DNA of 64,000 bases from Paraburkholderia unamae. Lineage in GTDB: Bacteria; Pseudomonadota; Gammaproteobacteria; Burkholderiales; Burkholderiaceae. Below the pieces are notes generated by a model. It was not told where the DNA came from and ran no database searches. It worked only from the letters and a program-made list of their open reading frames with translations. Both the position numbers and the translations under genes were made by a program. Where the stretch lies: assembly GCF_003268775.1 (NCBI RefSeq), contig NZ_QLSU01000004.1, positions 310,001-374,000 of the forward strand. The letters run 5' to 3'. Shown here one piece after another: positions 33,599 to 42,359 of the stretch (positions are counted from its first letter, which is position 1; every line of letters begins with the position of its first letter).

Positions 33599-34807
33599 TC
33601 AAAGACCGAGAATCATCTTGGAGATGATGTTCTTCTGGATTTCGTTGGAGCCGCCGAAGATCGACAGCTTGCGGTTGTTGAAGTACTGCGCGGCGGCGCT
33701 GGCGGCTTCGTCCGGGCCGACGGCTTCGCCCGCGTAACCCTCTTCCAGCGCTTCTTCGACGAATGGCGCCGCATACGGACCCATCGCACGGCGCAGCAGC
33801 GAGGAAATCTCCTGGCGGATCTCGGTGCCGCGAATCTTCAGCATGGAGCTTTCGGCACCCGGCACGCCGCCGCCCGCCACGGCGGCGATCACACGCAGGT
33901 TGGTCGTCTTCATGTTTTCCAGATCGATTTCGACCTTCGCTAGACGCGCGGCGAACTGCGGGTCTTGCGCGAGCGGCTGGCCGTTGCGCGTGATTTTCTG
34001 CGCGGCGCGCTTCAGGCGCGCGAGCGCGGCCACGGAAAAGCCCACGCCCGCGATGTTCGTGCGCTCATACGTGAGCAGATATTTCGCGTAGGTCCAGCCC
34101 TTGTTCTCTTCGCCCACGAGATTCACGGCCGGCACGCGCACGTCGGTGAAGAACACTTCGTTGACTTCGTGTTCACCGTCGAGCGTGACGATCGGGCGCA
34201 CTTCGATCCCCGGCGTATTCATGTCGATCAGCAGGAAGCTGATGCCCTCCTGCTTGCGCACGTCGGTGGCGGTGCGCACGAGGCAGAAGATCATGTTCGC
34301 GTAGTGGCCGAGCGTGGTCCACGTCTTCTGGCCGTTCACCACGTAGTGGTCGCCGTCGCTGTCCTTCTTGAGGACGGCGGTCGTGCGCACCGAAGCGAGG
34401 TCCGAGCCCGCGCCGGGTTCCGAATAGCCCTGGCACCACCAGTCCGCGCCGTCGAGAATGCGCGGCAGCCAATAGCGCTTTTGCGCTTCGCTGCCGTACT
34501 TGATGAGCACGGGGCCGAGCATGTTCACGCCGAACGGCACGATGCGCGGCGCGCCCGCAATCGCGCATTCGTTCTCGAAGATGAACTTCTGCACGGGGTT
34601 CCAGCCGGGGCCGCCGTATTCCTGCGGCCAGTGATTCGCAAGCCAGCCCTTTTCGTTGAGGATGGCGTGCCATTGCGCCATGTCCTCGCGCGTGAGGTGC
34701 TTGCCGTTGCGCACCTTGTCGGCGAGGCGCTGCGGAAGGCGCTCCTTGAGGAAGTCCAGCACTTCGCTGCGAAATGCCTCTTCTTCGGCGGTGAATTTCA
34801 GGTCCAT
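33599..34807 (-). CDS. Acyl-CoA dehydrogenase, large-subunit (PimC-like)
   Basis: The 402-residue flavoprotein has the QGYSEPGAGSDLASVRT FAD motif. The C-terminal motif reads FGGSNEIQKN, with Gly where MCAD-type enzymes have the catalytic Glu. Glu248 in LLTYERTNIAG lines up with the base of isovaleryl-CoA-type dehydrogenases, so catalysis may use that position. The overall look is that of PimC, the large pimeloyl-CoA dehydrogenase subunit. It lies directly before the small-subunit homologue and after the fadB-like gene. AAGGAG is 9 bases before the ATG. The substrate may be a dicarboxylic or otherwise bulky acyl-CoA; not proven. Confidence 0.88.
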   Translation of the reverse strand: MDLKFTAEEEAFRSEVLDFLKERLPQRLADKVRNGKHLTREDMAQWHAILNEKGWLANHWPQEYGGPGWNPVQKFIFENECAIAGAPRIVPFGVNMLGPVLIKYGSEAQKRYWLPRILDGADWWCQGYSEPGAGSDLASVRTTAVLKKDSDGDHYVVNGQKTWTTLGHYANMIFCLVRTATDVRKQEGISFLLIDMNTPGIEVRPIVTLDGEHEVNEVFFTDVRVPAVNLVGEENKGWTYAKYLLTYERTNIAGVGFSVAALARLKRAAQKITRNGQPLAQDPQFAARLAKVEIDLENMKTTNLRVIAAVAGGGVPGAESSMLKIRGTEIRQEISSLLRRAMGPYAAPFVEEALEEGYAGEAVGPDEAASAAAQYFNNRKLSIFGGSNEIQKNIISKMILGL

Positions 34808-34841
34808 GTGTCGTTGCTCCTTATTGCACCCTTATTGCATT

Positions 34842-36965
34842 TCAGGCCGATTGATTGAGGCTCGCGAAATTCTCACCACGCTCGACGAGTTCGACGAGCA
34901 GCGGCGAGGGGCGCCAGAACAGCGGATCTTCCTTCGCATACTCGCGAATATCGGCGAGCACGTTGGCGAGGCCCACCGTATCGGCGTACTTCATCGGGCC
35001 GCCGCGATAGCGCGGGAAGCCATAGCCGTAAAGCAGCGTCACGTCCACGTCCAGCGGGCGCAGCGCGATCTTCTCGTGCACGACGTTCGCGCCTTCGTTG
35101 ACCATCGCGGCCATGTAGCGGCGCATGATGGCTTCGTCGCTGAAGCTGCGCGGCTCGATACCGGCGCGCTCGCGCTCGGTGCGGATGATCGATTCGACTT
35201 CCGGGTCGGGCGTGCCGGTGCGCGCGCCGTCGGGGTAGAGGTAGAAGCCGCGGCCCGTTTTCTGGCCGAACCAGCCGCGCTCGCAAATGCGGTCGGCGAT
35301 CTGCACGTAGCGCGCTTTCGGGTCGCGCGTGGCGGCGCGACGCTTGCGCGTGGCCCAGCCGATGTCGCCGCCCGCGAGATCGACCACCTGGTAAGGGCCC
35401 ATCGGGAAGCCGAAGTTGCGCACGGCCTTGTCGATCTGGTACGGCGAGGCGCCGTCTTCCATCAGATGATCGGCGGCCGTGCGGAACACGGCGAGAATGC
35501 GGTTGCCGATGAAGCCGTCGCACACGCCCGCGCGCACGGGCACCTTGCGCAGCTTCTTCGCCAGCTCGAACGCCGTGGCCACGACGTCGGCGCTCACCGC
35601 CTTCGGCACCACGATTTCGAGCAGCTTCATGATGTTGGCGGGCGAGAAGAAGTGCAGGCCCACCACGTCTTGCGCTCGCTTGATGCTGCCCGCAATGGCG
35701 TCGATGTCGAGATACGAGGTGTTGGTCGCGAGCACGGCGCCGGGCTTGCACACGCGGTCGAGTTCGGCGAACACCGCCTGCTTCACGGCCATGTCCTCGA
35801 ACACGGCTTCGATCACGAGATCGGTGGTCGCGAGCGCGTCGTACGAGGTGCTGCCGCTAAAGCGCGCGAGAATCTGCTCCTTGGCCTCGGGCTTCATGCG
35901 GCCCTTGGCGATCAGGCCGTCATAGACCTTTTCCACATGTGCGCGGCCGCGCGCAAGCGAGGCGTCGTCGCGCTCGATCATCGTCACGGGCAGACCCGCG
36001 TCGAGCACGGCCACGGCAATGCCCGCGCCCATCGTGCCGCCGCCGATCACGCCCACGGTTTCGATCGCACGCGGCTTCGCGCTCTTCGTTTCAGGGGCTT
36101 TCTGCACTTCGCGCTCGGCGAAGAACGCGTGCACGAGGCCCGCGCGCTGCGGGCTTTCGAGGCACTCCAGGAACTGCTTGCGCTCGAAGCGCAGGCCTTC
36201 CTCGAAGGAGAGGTCGAGCGCGGCCTGCACGCAGTCGACGATCTTCAACGGCGAGAACAGGCCGCGCGACTTCTTCCCGGTGTCGGCGCGCGCGGCGTCG
36301 ATGGCGGCTTGCGCTTGCGTGCGGTCGGCGAGCGCCTGGGCGTCGCGCGTGCGGCGCACGTGAGCGTGGCTCGCGAGCAGTTCCTGTGCGTAGGCGAGGC
36401 CTTCGGCGAGGATGTCGTCGCTCGCGCCCACGCGATCGACGAGGCCGAGCTTGAGCGCTTCCTGCGCGCTCGCATGGCGCCCGCTCAGCATGAGCGAGAG
36501 CGCGGCTTCCGCGCCGATCAGGCGCGGCGCGCGCTGCGTGCCGCCCGCGCCGGGCAGCAGGCCCAGTTGCACCTCGGGCAGGCCGAGCTTCGCGCCCGCC
36601 ACGGCGAGGCGATAGTGCGCGCTGAGCGCCACTTCGAGGCCGCCGCCGAGCGCCGCGCCGTGAATGGCGGCGATCACCGGCTTGTGGCAGGCCTCGATGC
36701 GGTTCAGGACGTCGGGCAGCGCGGGCGGCTGCGGCGGCTTGCCGAACTCGCGAATGTCCGCGCCGGCGATGAAGTTGCGCCCCGCGCCGACGATCAGCAC
36801 GGCCTGCACGGCGTCGTTCGCCTCGGCGTGCTCGATGGCGGCGGCGAGGCCGCGGCGCACATCGACGCCCAGCGCGTTGACGGGCGGATTGTCGACCGTG
36901 ACGAGCAGCACCTTGCCGCGCAGTTCGTGGGTGACGGGGGACGCGTTGACGCTTTCGGATGCCAT
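34842..36965 (-). CDS. FadB-like fused enoyl-CoA hydratase / 3-hydroxyacyl-CoA dehydrogenase
   Basis: The 707-residue protein has an N-terminal crotonase domain with both hydratase Glu residues (GGGLEVAL and LPEVQLGLLPGAGG) and a C-terminal NAD-dependent dehydrogenase (VIGGGTMGAGIAVAVLDAG Rossmann motif, GLHFFSPANIMKLLEIV with the catalytic His). It performs two consecutive beta-oxidation steps. It is the first gene of the minus-strand operon (fadB-like, two dehydrogenases, CoA transferase, etfB, etfA); no thiolase gene is present here. GGAG lies 11 bases upstream of the ATG. It faces the LysR gene at 37114, its probable regulator. Confidence 0.92.
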   Translation of the reverse strand: MASESVNASPVTHELRGKVLLVTVDNPPVNALGVDVRRGLAAAIEHAEANDAVQAVLIVGAGRNFIAGADIREFGKPPQPPALPDVLNRIEACHKPVIAAIHGAALGGGLEVALSAHYRLAVAGAKLGLPEVQLGLLPGAGGTQRAPRLIGAEAALSLMLSGRHASAQEALKLGLVDRVGASDDILAEGLAYAQELLASHAHVRRTRDAQALADRTQAQAAIDAARADTGKKSRGLFSPLKIVDCVQAALDLSFEEGLRFERKQFLECLESPQRAGLVHAFFAEREVQKAPETKSAKPRAIETVGVIGGGTMGAGIAVAVLDAGLPVTMIERDDASLARGRAHVEKVYDGLIAKGRMKPEAKEQILARFSGSTSYDALATTDLVIEAVFEDMAVKQAVFAELDRVCKPGAVLATNTSYLDIDAIAGSIKRAQDVVGLHFFSPANIMKLLEIVVPKAVSADVVATAFELAKKLRKVPVRAGVCDGFIGNRILAVFRTAADHLMEDGASPYQIDKAVRNFGFPMGPYQVVDLAGGDIGWATRKRRAATRDPKARYVQIADRICERGWFGQKTGRGFYLYPDGARTGTPDPEVESIIRTERERAGIEPRSFSDEAIMRRYMAAMVNEGANVVHEKIALRPLDVDVTLLYGYGFPRYRGGPMKYADTVGLANVLADIREYAKEDPLFWRPSPLLVELVERGENFASLNQSA

Positions 36966-37074
36966 GAGGATGCTGTCTCCAGAATGAGGGCCGGACTGGC
37001 GGGGCAGGCGGCAGGTGTTCTATGTTGGCGTCGATTCTCAGCGCGTCAGGGGGAATTGACAATCCCATGGCTCG

Positions 37075-37089
37075 TTGACAGACTGTCAA
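37075..37089. promoter_or_regulatory. Palindrome TTGACAG-A-CTGTCAA, candidate LysR site
   Basis: A perfect 7-base inverted repeat with a 1-base centre contains the T-N11-A LysR signature. Two more TTGACA motifs flank it (37056-37061 and 37097-37102) in the region between the divergent fadB-like and LysR genes. The site could govern both directions. Confidence 0.65.
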
Positions 37090-37113
37090 AGTATTTTTGA
37101 CAATGGACTGGCC

Positions 37114-38022
37114 ATGGACGTCAATGCGTTGACCCTGCTCGTCGAGATCCTCGACGCGGGCAACCTGAGCGAGGCGGCGCGCCGGCTCAAGATGAGCCGC
37201 GCGAACGTGAGCTATCACCTCAATCACCTGGAGAAGTCGATCGGCCTGCAACTCGTGCGCCGCACCACGCGCCGCGTCGAGCCGACCGAGATCGGCCTGA
37301 AGCTCTACGAGCACGGCCGGGCGATCCAGAATGCGCTGCTCGCCGCGCGCGAGTCGGTGTCCACGCTCGGGCAAAGCCTGCAAGGGCGCGTGCGGCTTTC
37401 GGTGCCGAGCGGCTACGGGCAACTCGTGATGTCGGACTGGCTCATCCAGTTCAAGCGCCTGTACCCCGGCATCGTGCTCGACGTGATGTTCGAAAATCGC
37501 GTGGAAGACCTGCTGCGCGACGAAGTGGATATCGCCGTGCGCGTGATGCACGAGCCGCCGCAAAATCTCGTGGCGCGCGACATGGGGCCCGTGAAGTACA
37601 TTGCGTGCGCGTGCACGGAGTGGGCCGGGAAGCACGGCATGCCGCAAACGCTGGAAGACCTCGCGCGCGCGCCTGTGATTACGGCAACGGTGGTGGGGCG
37701 GCAACTGCGGCTTGCGGGATATCTGGGCGAAGAACGCCACGAGGTGTTGCTGGAGCCCTCGATTATTTCGGAAAACTTTCTATTTCTGCGTCAGTCGATA
37801 CTCGCGGGGCTGGGCGTGGGCATCGTGCCCGACTACGTGATGCACGACGACATTCGCCAGGGCGCGGCCGTCACGTCGCTCGACGCGTGGCGCCTGAGCA
37901 TCTTCGGCACGCATATGTACATGCTTTATATGCCGAACCGCCACCACACGCGCGCGGCATCCACCTTCATCGACTACGTGCTGGGCGAGGCTCGCAAGAC
38001 CGGGCGCGGCGCCGCCGCGTGA
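37114..38022 (+). CDS. LysR family transcriptional regulator
   Basis: The 302-residue protein has the LysR helix-turn-helix at the N-terminus (GNLSEAARRLKMSRANVSYHL, cut short here to the core ARRLKMSRANVSYHLNHLEK) and a two-lobed periplasmic-binding-like effector domain (LSVPSGYGQLVMSDW, VDIAVRVM, LAGLGVGIVPDYV). It sits divergently before the six-gene acyl-CoA operon and probably controls it, sensing a CoA ester or free acid. A longer frame opens at 37075, but the ATG at 37114 gives the standard start and leaves the palindrome free. Confidence 0.88.
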   Translation: MDVNALTLLVEILDAGNLSEAARRLKMSRANVSYHLNHLEKSIGLQLVRRTTRRVEPTEIGLKLYEHGRAIQNALLAARESVSTLGQSLQGRVRLSVPSGYGQLVMSDWLIQFKRLYPGIVLDVMFENRVEDLLRDEVDIAVRVMHEPPQNLVARDMGPVKYIACACTEWAGKHGMPQTLEDLARAPVITATVVGRQLRLAGYLGEERHEVLLEPSIISENFLFLRQSILAGLGVGIVPDYVMHDDIRQGAAVTSLDAWRLSIFGTHMYMLYMPNRHHTRAASTFIDYVLGEARKTGRGAAA

Positions 38023-38068
38023 AGCGCTTTCACGCGGCGTACTGGTTGCGCACACAACGCATTACCGG

Positions 38069-38854
38069 TTACTGGTTCGTGAGCGTGTTGCTGAGTTCCA
38101 CGGCCGGCTGCGAGGTGTTGCCGCCCTGCGCGACGAGCAGGTGAATCTGTCCCGGCGCGAGTTGCGAGAGCGTGCCGCCGATCGGTACGGTCGTGATGAG
38201 CCAGTCCGCGTTATTCGCGAGGTTGAAAGTGTCGGACTGGAAGATCGGCGTCTTGCTGCCCGCAACGGTGACGATCGCCACATAGGTGCCGCCGCTCAGG
38301 TAATTCGAGTCCTGCCCGCTGGCGGGCACGGCATTCTTGAACGCCACGCCGGCCATCGTGGGCGATACGTTGGCGATATTGGTGCCGGCCGCGACGATGT
38401 AGATGTCGAGGTTCTGCGCATTGACGGTGGCGTTGAAGGCGCGCACGCGTGCGTCGTTCGAGAGCAGGCCCTTGTCGAACGGATCGTCGATCAGACCGAT
38501 GTCGCCGCCCGTGAGCGCGGGCAGCGCGAGCACGGTGTACTCGTGACCCTTCGCGACATCGGGAAAGTTGCCGCTCGCAATCGCCGTGGTCGAGCCGGTG
38601 TTCGCATAGGCCACGTTGGTGTTGCCGGTGTTGATGTTGGCGAAGTTGGTCACCTGCTTGTAGCCGATATTGCTCTGCAACGGACTGCCGTTCACGAGGA
38701 AATCGACGCTGGGGCCGCCCGGCAGGGCATGCACGAAATGGATCAAGGGGTTTTGCAGGCCGAGTTCCTTGCCTACGTCGTTGCCGCCGCCTCCACACGC
38801 GCTCAGCAAGGCCGCCGCGCTCGCAAAGGCGACCAGGGTGCGAATTGTCTTCAT
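38069..38854 (-). CDS. DUF4397 domain lipoprotein
   Basis: The 261-residue protein has a lipoprotein signal peptide ending LLSAC, then a short Gly-rich linker and DUF4397 modules: FVHALPGGPSVDFLVNG, then GNTNVAYANTG, KGHEYTVLALP, and a second part with RVRAFNATVNAQNLDIYIV. The modules are beta-rich and often follow a lipobox in secreted proteins of unknown function. GGAGAGG lies 6 bases before the ATG. It is a single gene between the LysR gene and the antiporter operon. Confidence 0.87.
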   Translation of the reverse strand: MKTIRTLVAFASAAALLSACGGGGNDVGKELGLQNPLIHFVHALPGGPSVDFLVNGSPLQSNIGYKQVTNFANINTGNTNVAYANTGSTTAIASGNFPDVAKGHEYTVLALPALTGGDIGLIDDPFDKGLLSNDARVRAFNATVNAQNLDIYIVAAGTNIANVSPTMAGVAFKNAVPASGQDSNYLSGGTYVAIVTVAGSKTPIFQSDTFNLANNADWLITTVPIGGTLSQLAPGQIHLLVAQGGNTSQPAVELSNTLTNQ

Positions 38855-39201
38855 CGTTTGCCTCTCCGGTTTCGTTCTGGCTGTTCGGGCGCGCGGCGAT
38901 CACCGCGACCGCGCGTTGTTACGTTGTTATTGCTCCCGTTGCTTCAGTGGTGTCCGCTCGCAAGGCGTGACAGCCTCGCGGCGCTCCATTCGGGCGAGCA
39001 TGTTCAGCAATCGGTGTGCCGCGCGTGTCGAGCGGCGCGGCATTGGCGTGGCGTGGGCGTGGATAACGGGCGGGAGAGACCAGGCGGGATGCGGGAGCGG
39101 GGAGAATCGAGGCGCGTGAAAGCCGCCACCTTTACACCGTTCGATGGCAGCTTTTACGTGAGAAGGGAATATCCGTACTGCCGATCAGTGTTGCCGGCTA
39201 G
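38855..39201. other. Intergenic region between the DUF4397 gene and the antiporter operon end
   Basis: The 347 bases include the promoter of the DUF4397 gene, without clear -35/-10 elements. No gene with a ribosome binding site and no strong hairpin was found. Confidence 0.4.
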
Positions 39202-39600
39202 TTACGCATCGCGCGCGGGCTTCTCGTCCGGGTGCGCGCCTTGCGCACTATCGTTGCTCGCGCAAGCGCCGGTTTCCGGCGGCCTGCCGCGCGTGACCGG
39301 CGAAATCCGCACGCGCTGCTGAATGCCCGCCTTCGTGAGCATATGCGCGCTGATGGGCGCGGTGAGGAACAGGAACGCCGGAATCAGCAGTTCGTGCAGG
39401 CTCGCGAAATTGTTGTGCGTGCTGAAGTAGACCACGGAGGCGAGCACGACGCCGCCCACGCCGAGCGTGGTCGATTTGGTCGGGCCGTGCAGGCGCATGT
39501 AGAAGTCGGGCAGGCGCGCGAGGCCGATCGCGCCGATCAGCGTGAATGCGCTGCCGAGCAGCAGCAGCACGCAGACAATCGCTTCGATGACGGTTTGCAT
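39202..39600 (-). CDS. Mrp/Pha cation:proton antiporter subunit G
   Basis: The 132-residue protein has three membrane helices and the MnhG/PhaG pattern: LLGSAFTLIGAIGLARLPDFYMRLHGPTKSTTLG, shortened here to GLARLPDFYMRLHGPTK, then LTAPISAHMLTKAG. It is the last gene of the mrp operon. No clear ribosome binding site precedes the ATG, which lies 12 bases after the subunit F stop, so coupling is likely. Its charged C-terminal tail (about residues 107-132) is cytoplasmic. Confidence 0.9.
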   Translation of the reverse strand: MQTVIEAIVCVLLLLGSAFTLIGAIGLARLPDFYMRLHGPTKSTTLGVGGVVLASVVYFSTHNNFASLHELLIPAFLFLTAPISAHMLTKAGIQQRVRISPVTRGRPPETGACASNDSAQGAHPDEKPARDA

Positions 39601-39612
39601 GGCGGGGCCCGG

Positions 39613-39888
39613 CTAGTTGAGTTCGATGATGTCGCCGCGTTGCAGATACTTCGTGAGCGCGACGGTGGCGACGAACCCCATCACCGCGATCAGCAACGCG
39701 ATTTCGAAGAACACGGTGGAGCGCAGCATGATGCCGTAGACGACGATCAGCGCAATGGCGTTGATGTTGAGCGTGTCGAGCGCGACGAGCCGGTCGGGCA
39801 GCGACGGCCCGCGCACGAGGCGCACGAGCGTGAGCAGGAACGCGAGCCCGAGGATCGCGAAGGACACCGGAATGACGATGGCTAGCAT
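39613..39888 (-). CDS. Mrp/Pha antiporter subunit F
   Basis: The 91-residue protein has three membrane helices and the family segment VRGPSLPDRLVALDTLNIN. It overlaps the end of subunit E by 7 bases. The long upstream frame is a shadow of subunit E. It is a small structural subunit of the multi-protein antiporter. Confidence 0.9.
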   Translation of the reverse strand: MLAIVIPVSFAILGLAFLLTLVRLVRGPSLPDRLVALDTLNINAIALIVVYGIMLRSTVFFEIALLIAVMGFVATVALTKYLQRGDIIELN

Positions 39889-40376
39889 GCGAAGATCTCC
39901 ATCAGCGGGGCTTCGTAACGGGACTTGATCAAAGCCACGAGCGCGGCTTCGTCTTCGAGATCGAGCACGTGCACGGCGAGGCGCGTGCGGTCGTCGGAAA
40001 GCTCGGCGCACAGCGTGCCGGGGCTCAGCGAAACGATGCTGATGAGCGCCGAAAGCGCGATTTCGTGCGTGCTGTCGAGCGGCACTTCGATGAAGGCGGG
40101 CCGCAGGCGCCGGGTCGGGCCGAGCACGAGCAGCGCGACTTCGAGGTTCGCCACGACGATGTCGTAGAGCACGTGCGCGAGGAGCCGCACGAGCAGCCAG
40201 GGCCTGCCGAAACGCACGGGCGCAAGCCACAGTCCTTCGCCCACGGCGAAGGCGATGACGGTGCCGAGCACGAGGCCGAGCAGCAGATTGCCCGGCGAAA
40301 TGTCGTTCATCAGCAGCACCCAGCAGACGAGCAGCACGGCCGTGAGCCAGGGGTGGGGAAAGAGCCTTTTCAGCAT
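39882..40376 (-). CDS. Mrp/Pha antiporter subunit E
   Basis: The 164-residue protein matches MnhE/PhaE: two N-terminal membrane helices (WLTAVLLVCWVLLMN, GNLLLGLVLGTVIAF) and a cytoplasmic ferredoxin-like domain with PTRRLRPAFIEVPLD and SLSPGTLCAELSDDRTRLAVH, cut here to SLSPGTL. It starts 1 base after the subunit D stop codon. The ATG at 40376 gives the expected length. Confidence 0.9.
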   Translation of the reverse strand: MLKRLFPHPWLTAVLLVCWVLLMNDISPGNLLLGLVLGTVIAFAVGEGLWLAPVRFGRPWLLVRLLAHVLYDIVVANLEVALLVLGPTRRLRPAFIEVPLDSTHEIALSALISIVSLSPGTLCAELSDDRTRLAVHVLDLEDEAALVALIKSRYEAPLMEIFAC

Positions 40377-40377
40377 G

Positions 40378-42030
40378 TCAGCTCCCCTGCGCGGGCACGA
40401 TCGCGTGGACGTAGGCTTCGCGATCGAGCAGTTGCGCGGCGGTGGCGTCGAGATACTGCTTGAGCGGACCCGCCAGCAGCGTGGCGGCCACCACGCCCGC
40501 GAGCAGCAACGCGCAGGCCGCGAGTTTCGCGCGGCTGCCGCGCGGCGCGGCGACCGGCGTATGCGCAAAGGCGTGCGAGGCGGGAATCGCCCAAAGCAGG
40601 CGCGTGCCGGTGCGGCTCAACGCGACGATGGAGAGCAGCCCCGAGATCAGCACGGCGGGCCAGAGCACGACCGCTTGCGAGAGCGGCGCGGCTGCGAGCA
40701 CCATCGCCTTGCCGAGAAAGCCCGAAAGCGGCGGCAGGCCTGCCGCGCCCACGGCGGCCGCGAGATAGAGCACGCCGGCGGTGTTCGAAGGCCACGGCCC
40801 GGACGACGGCTTGACGCTTGCCGGTGCGGCTAGAGCGGCAACGGCGACGGCAACGGGCTCGCCGTCGGCCTCGGGCGTGATGGCGGGCGCGCTGGCGTCG
40901 TCGAGCGATTCGAGCGAGGCGGGCTCGCGGGCTTCGGGCAGAGCCGGCACCGCCACCGGTTCCGTTGATTCGGACTCCAGTGTATCGGCGAGCAGGAACA
41001 GGGCGCCCGTGCACAGCGTCGTGCTGATGAGGTAGTAGAGCAGCGCGCTCCATGCGAGCACGGTCTGGAAAGTCACGGCCGCGATCAGCAGCCCCACCGA
41101 GACGAGCACGAGAAAGCCCGTGGTGGTCTTGAGGCTCGACACGGCGAGCGCGCCGAGCGCGCCATAGATGATCGTCGCGATGGCGAGCCACCACGCCCAA
41201 TCGTGCATGAACGCGTCGAGCACGCCGCCGGGGCCGCCGAACACGAGCGCGTCGCAGCGCAGCATCGCGTAGATGCCCACCTTCGTCATGATCGCGAACA
41301 GCGCGGCCACCGGCCCGATGGCGCTGCGATACGCCTGTGGCAGCCAGAACGACATCGGAAACACGGCGGCCTTCAGGCCGAAAACGAGCATGAGCGTCGC
41401 GCCCGCATATTGTGCGAGCGGCAGCGAGGCGGGGTCCAGATGCGCGAGCCGCTCGCCCATGTCGGCCATGTTGAGCGTGCCCGTGAGGCCGTACAGCACG
41501 CCTATCGCGATCAGAAAGAACGATGAGCCCACGAGGTTCAGCAGCAGATAATGCAGTCCGTTGCGCACGCGTCGCCGCCCGCCGCCATGCAGCAACAACG
41601 CGTAAGAGGCGATCAGCAGCAGTTCGAAGAACACGAACAGATTGAAGAGATCGCCCGCGAGAAACGCGCCGTTCAAGCCCATCAGCTCGAACTGCACGAG
41701 CGCGCGATAGTAGCGCCCGCGCCGCACGTCCGCGCTGGTCGTGCCGAGCAGGCAGCAGCACGCGAGCAGCGCGGTGAGCACGAGCATGAGCGCGCCGAGC
41801 CGGTCGAGTTGCAGCACGATGCCGAAGGGCGCGGGCCACGCGCCGAGGGCATAGCTCGCAATTTCGCCCTGTGCCGCATGCTCGGCGAGCGCCACGGAGA
41901 TCGGCAGCAGGGCCAGCGTAGCGATCACGTTGATCGCGCGTTGCAGGCGCTTGGCGCGCAGCGGCAGCGCGACGATGGCGCCGGCCGCGAAGAGCGGAAT
42001 CAGGATCGGGAGGATGAGAGCGTGATTCAT
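40378..42030 (-). CDS. Mrp/Pha antiporter subunit D
   Basis: The 550-residue NuoN/NuoL-like protein has about 14 helices and the ion-path motifs ELLLIASYALLLHG, LKAAVFPMSFWLPQAY and AGLPPLSGFLGKAMV; conserved Lys residues sit in the second and near the third. Between helices, residues about 351-412 form an acidic Pro/Ala/Glu loop of low complexity that is longer than I expect for the family. It is one of two putative ion-translocating subunits. Its ATG overlaps the subunit C stop codon by 4 bases. Confidence 0.92.
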   Translation of the reverse strand: MNHALILPILIPLFAAGAIVALPLRAKRLQRAINVIATLALLPISVALAEHAAQGEIASYALGAWPAPFGIVLQLDRLGALMLVLTALLACCCLLGTTSADVRRGRYYRALVQFELMGLNGAFLAGDLFNLFVFFELLLIASYALLLHGGGRRRVRNGLHYLLLNLVGSSFFLIAIGVLYGLTGTLNMADMGERLAHLDPASLPLAQYAGATLMLVFGLKAAVFPMSFWLPQAYRSAIGPVAALFAIMTKVGIYAMLRCDALVFGGPGGVLDAFMHDWAWWLAIATIIYGALGALAVSSLKTTTGFLVLVSVGLLIAAVTFQTVLAWSALLYYLISTTLCTGALFLLADTLESESTEPVAVPALPEAREPASLESLDDASAPAITPEADGEPVAVAVAALAAPASVKPSSGPWPSNTAGVLYLAAAVGAAGLPPLSGFLGKAMVLAAAPLSQAVVLWPAVLISGLLSIVALSRTGTRLLWAIPASHAFAHTPVAAPRGSRAKLAACALLLAGVVAATLLAGPLKQYLDATAAQLLDREAYVHAIVPAQGS

Positions 42031-42359
42031 TCGCCGAGTGCCTTTTTGCCGTCCACGTGGTCGGTGCCGTCTATCGCGAGCGCGCGCAGCGCGAGCACGA
42101 CCGTGAAGGCCGTCATCGCAAAGCCGATCACGATGGCGGTGAGCACGAGCGCCTGCGGCACCGGGTCGGCGTACTGCGCGCCCGCCGCGATCACGGGCGG
42201 CTTGCCGGTGGAGAGCCGTCCCATGCCAAGCAGAAAGAGGTTGATGGCGTACGAGAACAGTGTGATGCCGAGGATCACGGGCAGCACGCGCGCGCACAGC
42301 ATGAGGTAGATGCCGCATGCGCAAAGCACGCCGAGCGTAATGGCGAAGGCGGCTTCCAT
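42027..42359 (-). CDS. Mrp/Pha antiporter subunit C
   Basis: The 110-residue protein has three membrane helices and resembles NuoK, as subunit C should: GVLCACGIYLMLCARVLPVILGI and DPVPQALVLTAIVIGFAMTAF, both within the family pattern. The ATG shares a base with the stop codon of the fused AB gene (TGATG), so translation is coupled. It overlaps subunit D by 4 bases downstream. Confidence 0.92.
   Translation of the reverse strand: MEAAFAITLGVLCACGIYLMLCARVLPVILGITLFSYAINLFLLGMGRLSTGKPPVIAAGAQYADPVPQALVLTAIVIGFAMTAFTVVLALRALAIDGTDHVDGKKALGE

Noticed and set aside
34656..37100. An 814-codon open frame on the plus strand
   Set aside because: It is antisense to the fadB-like gene and shows typical shadow composition.
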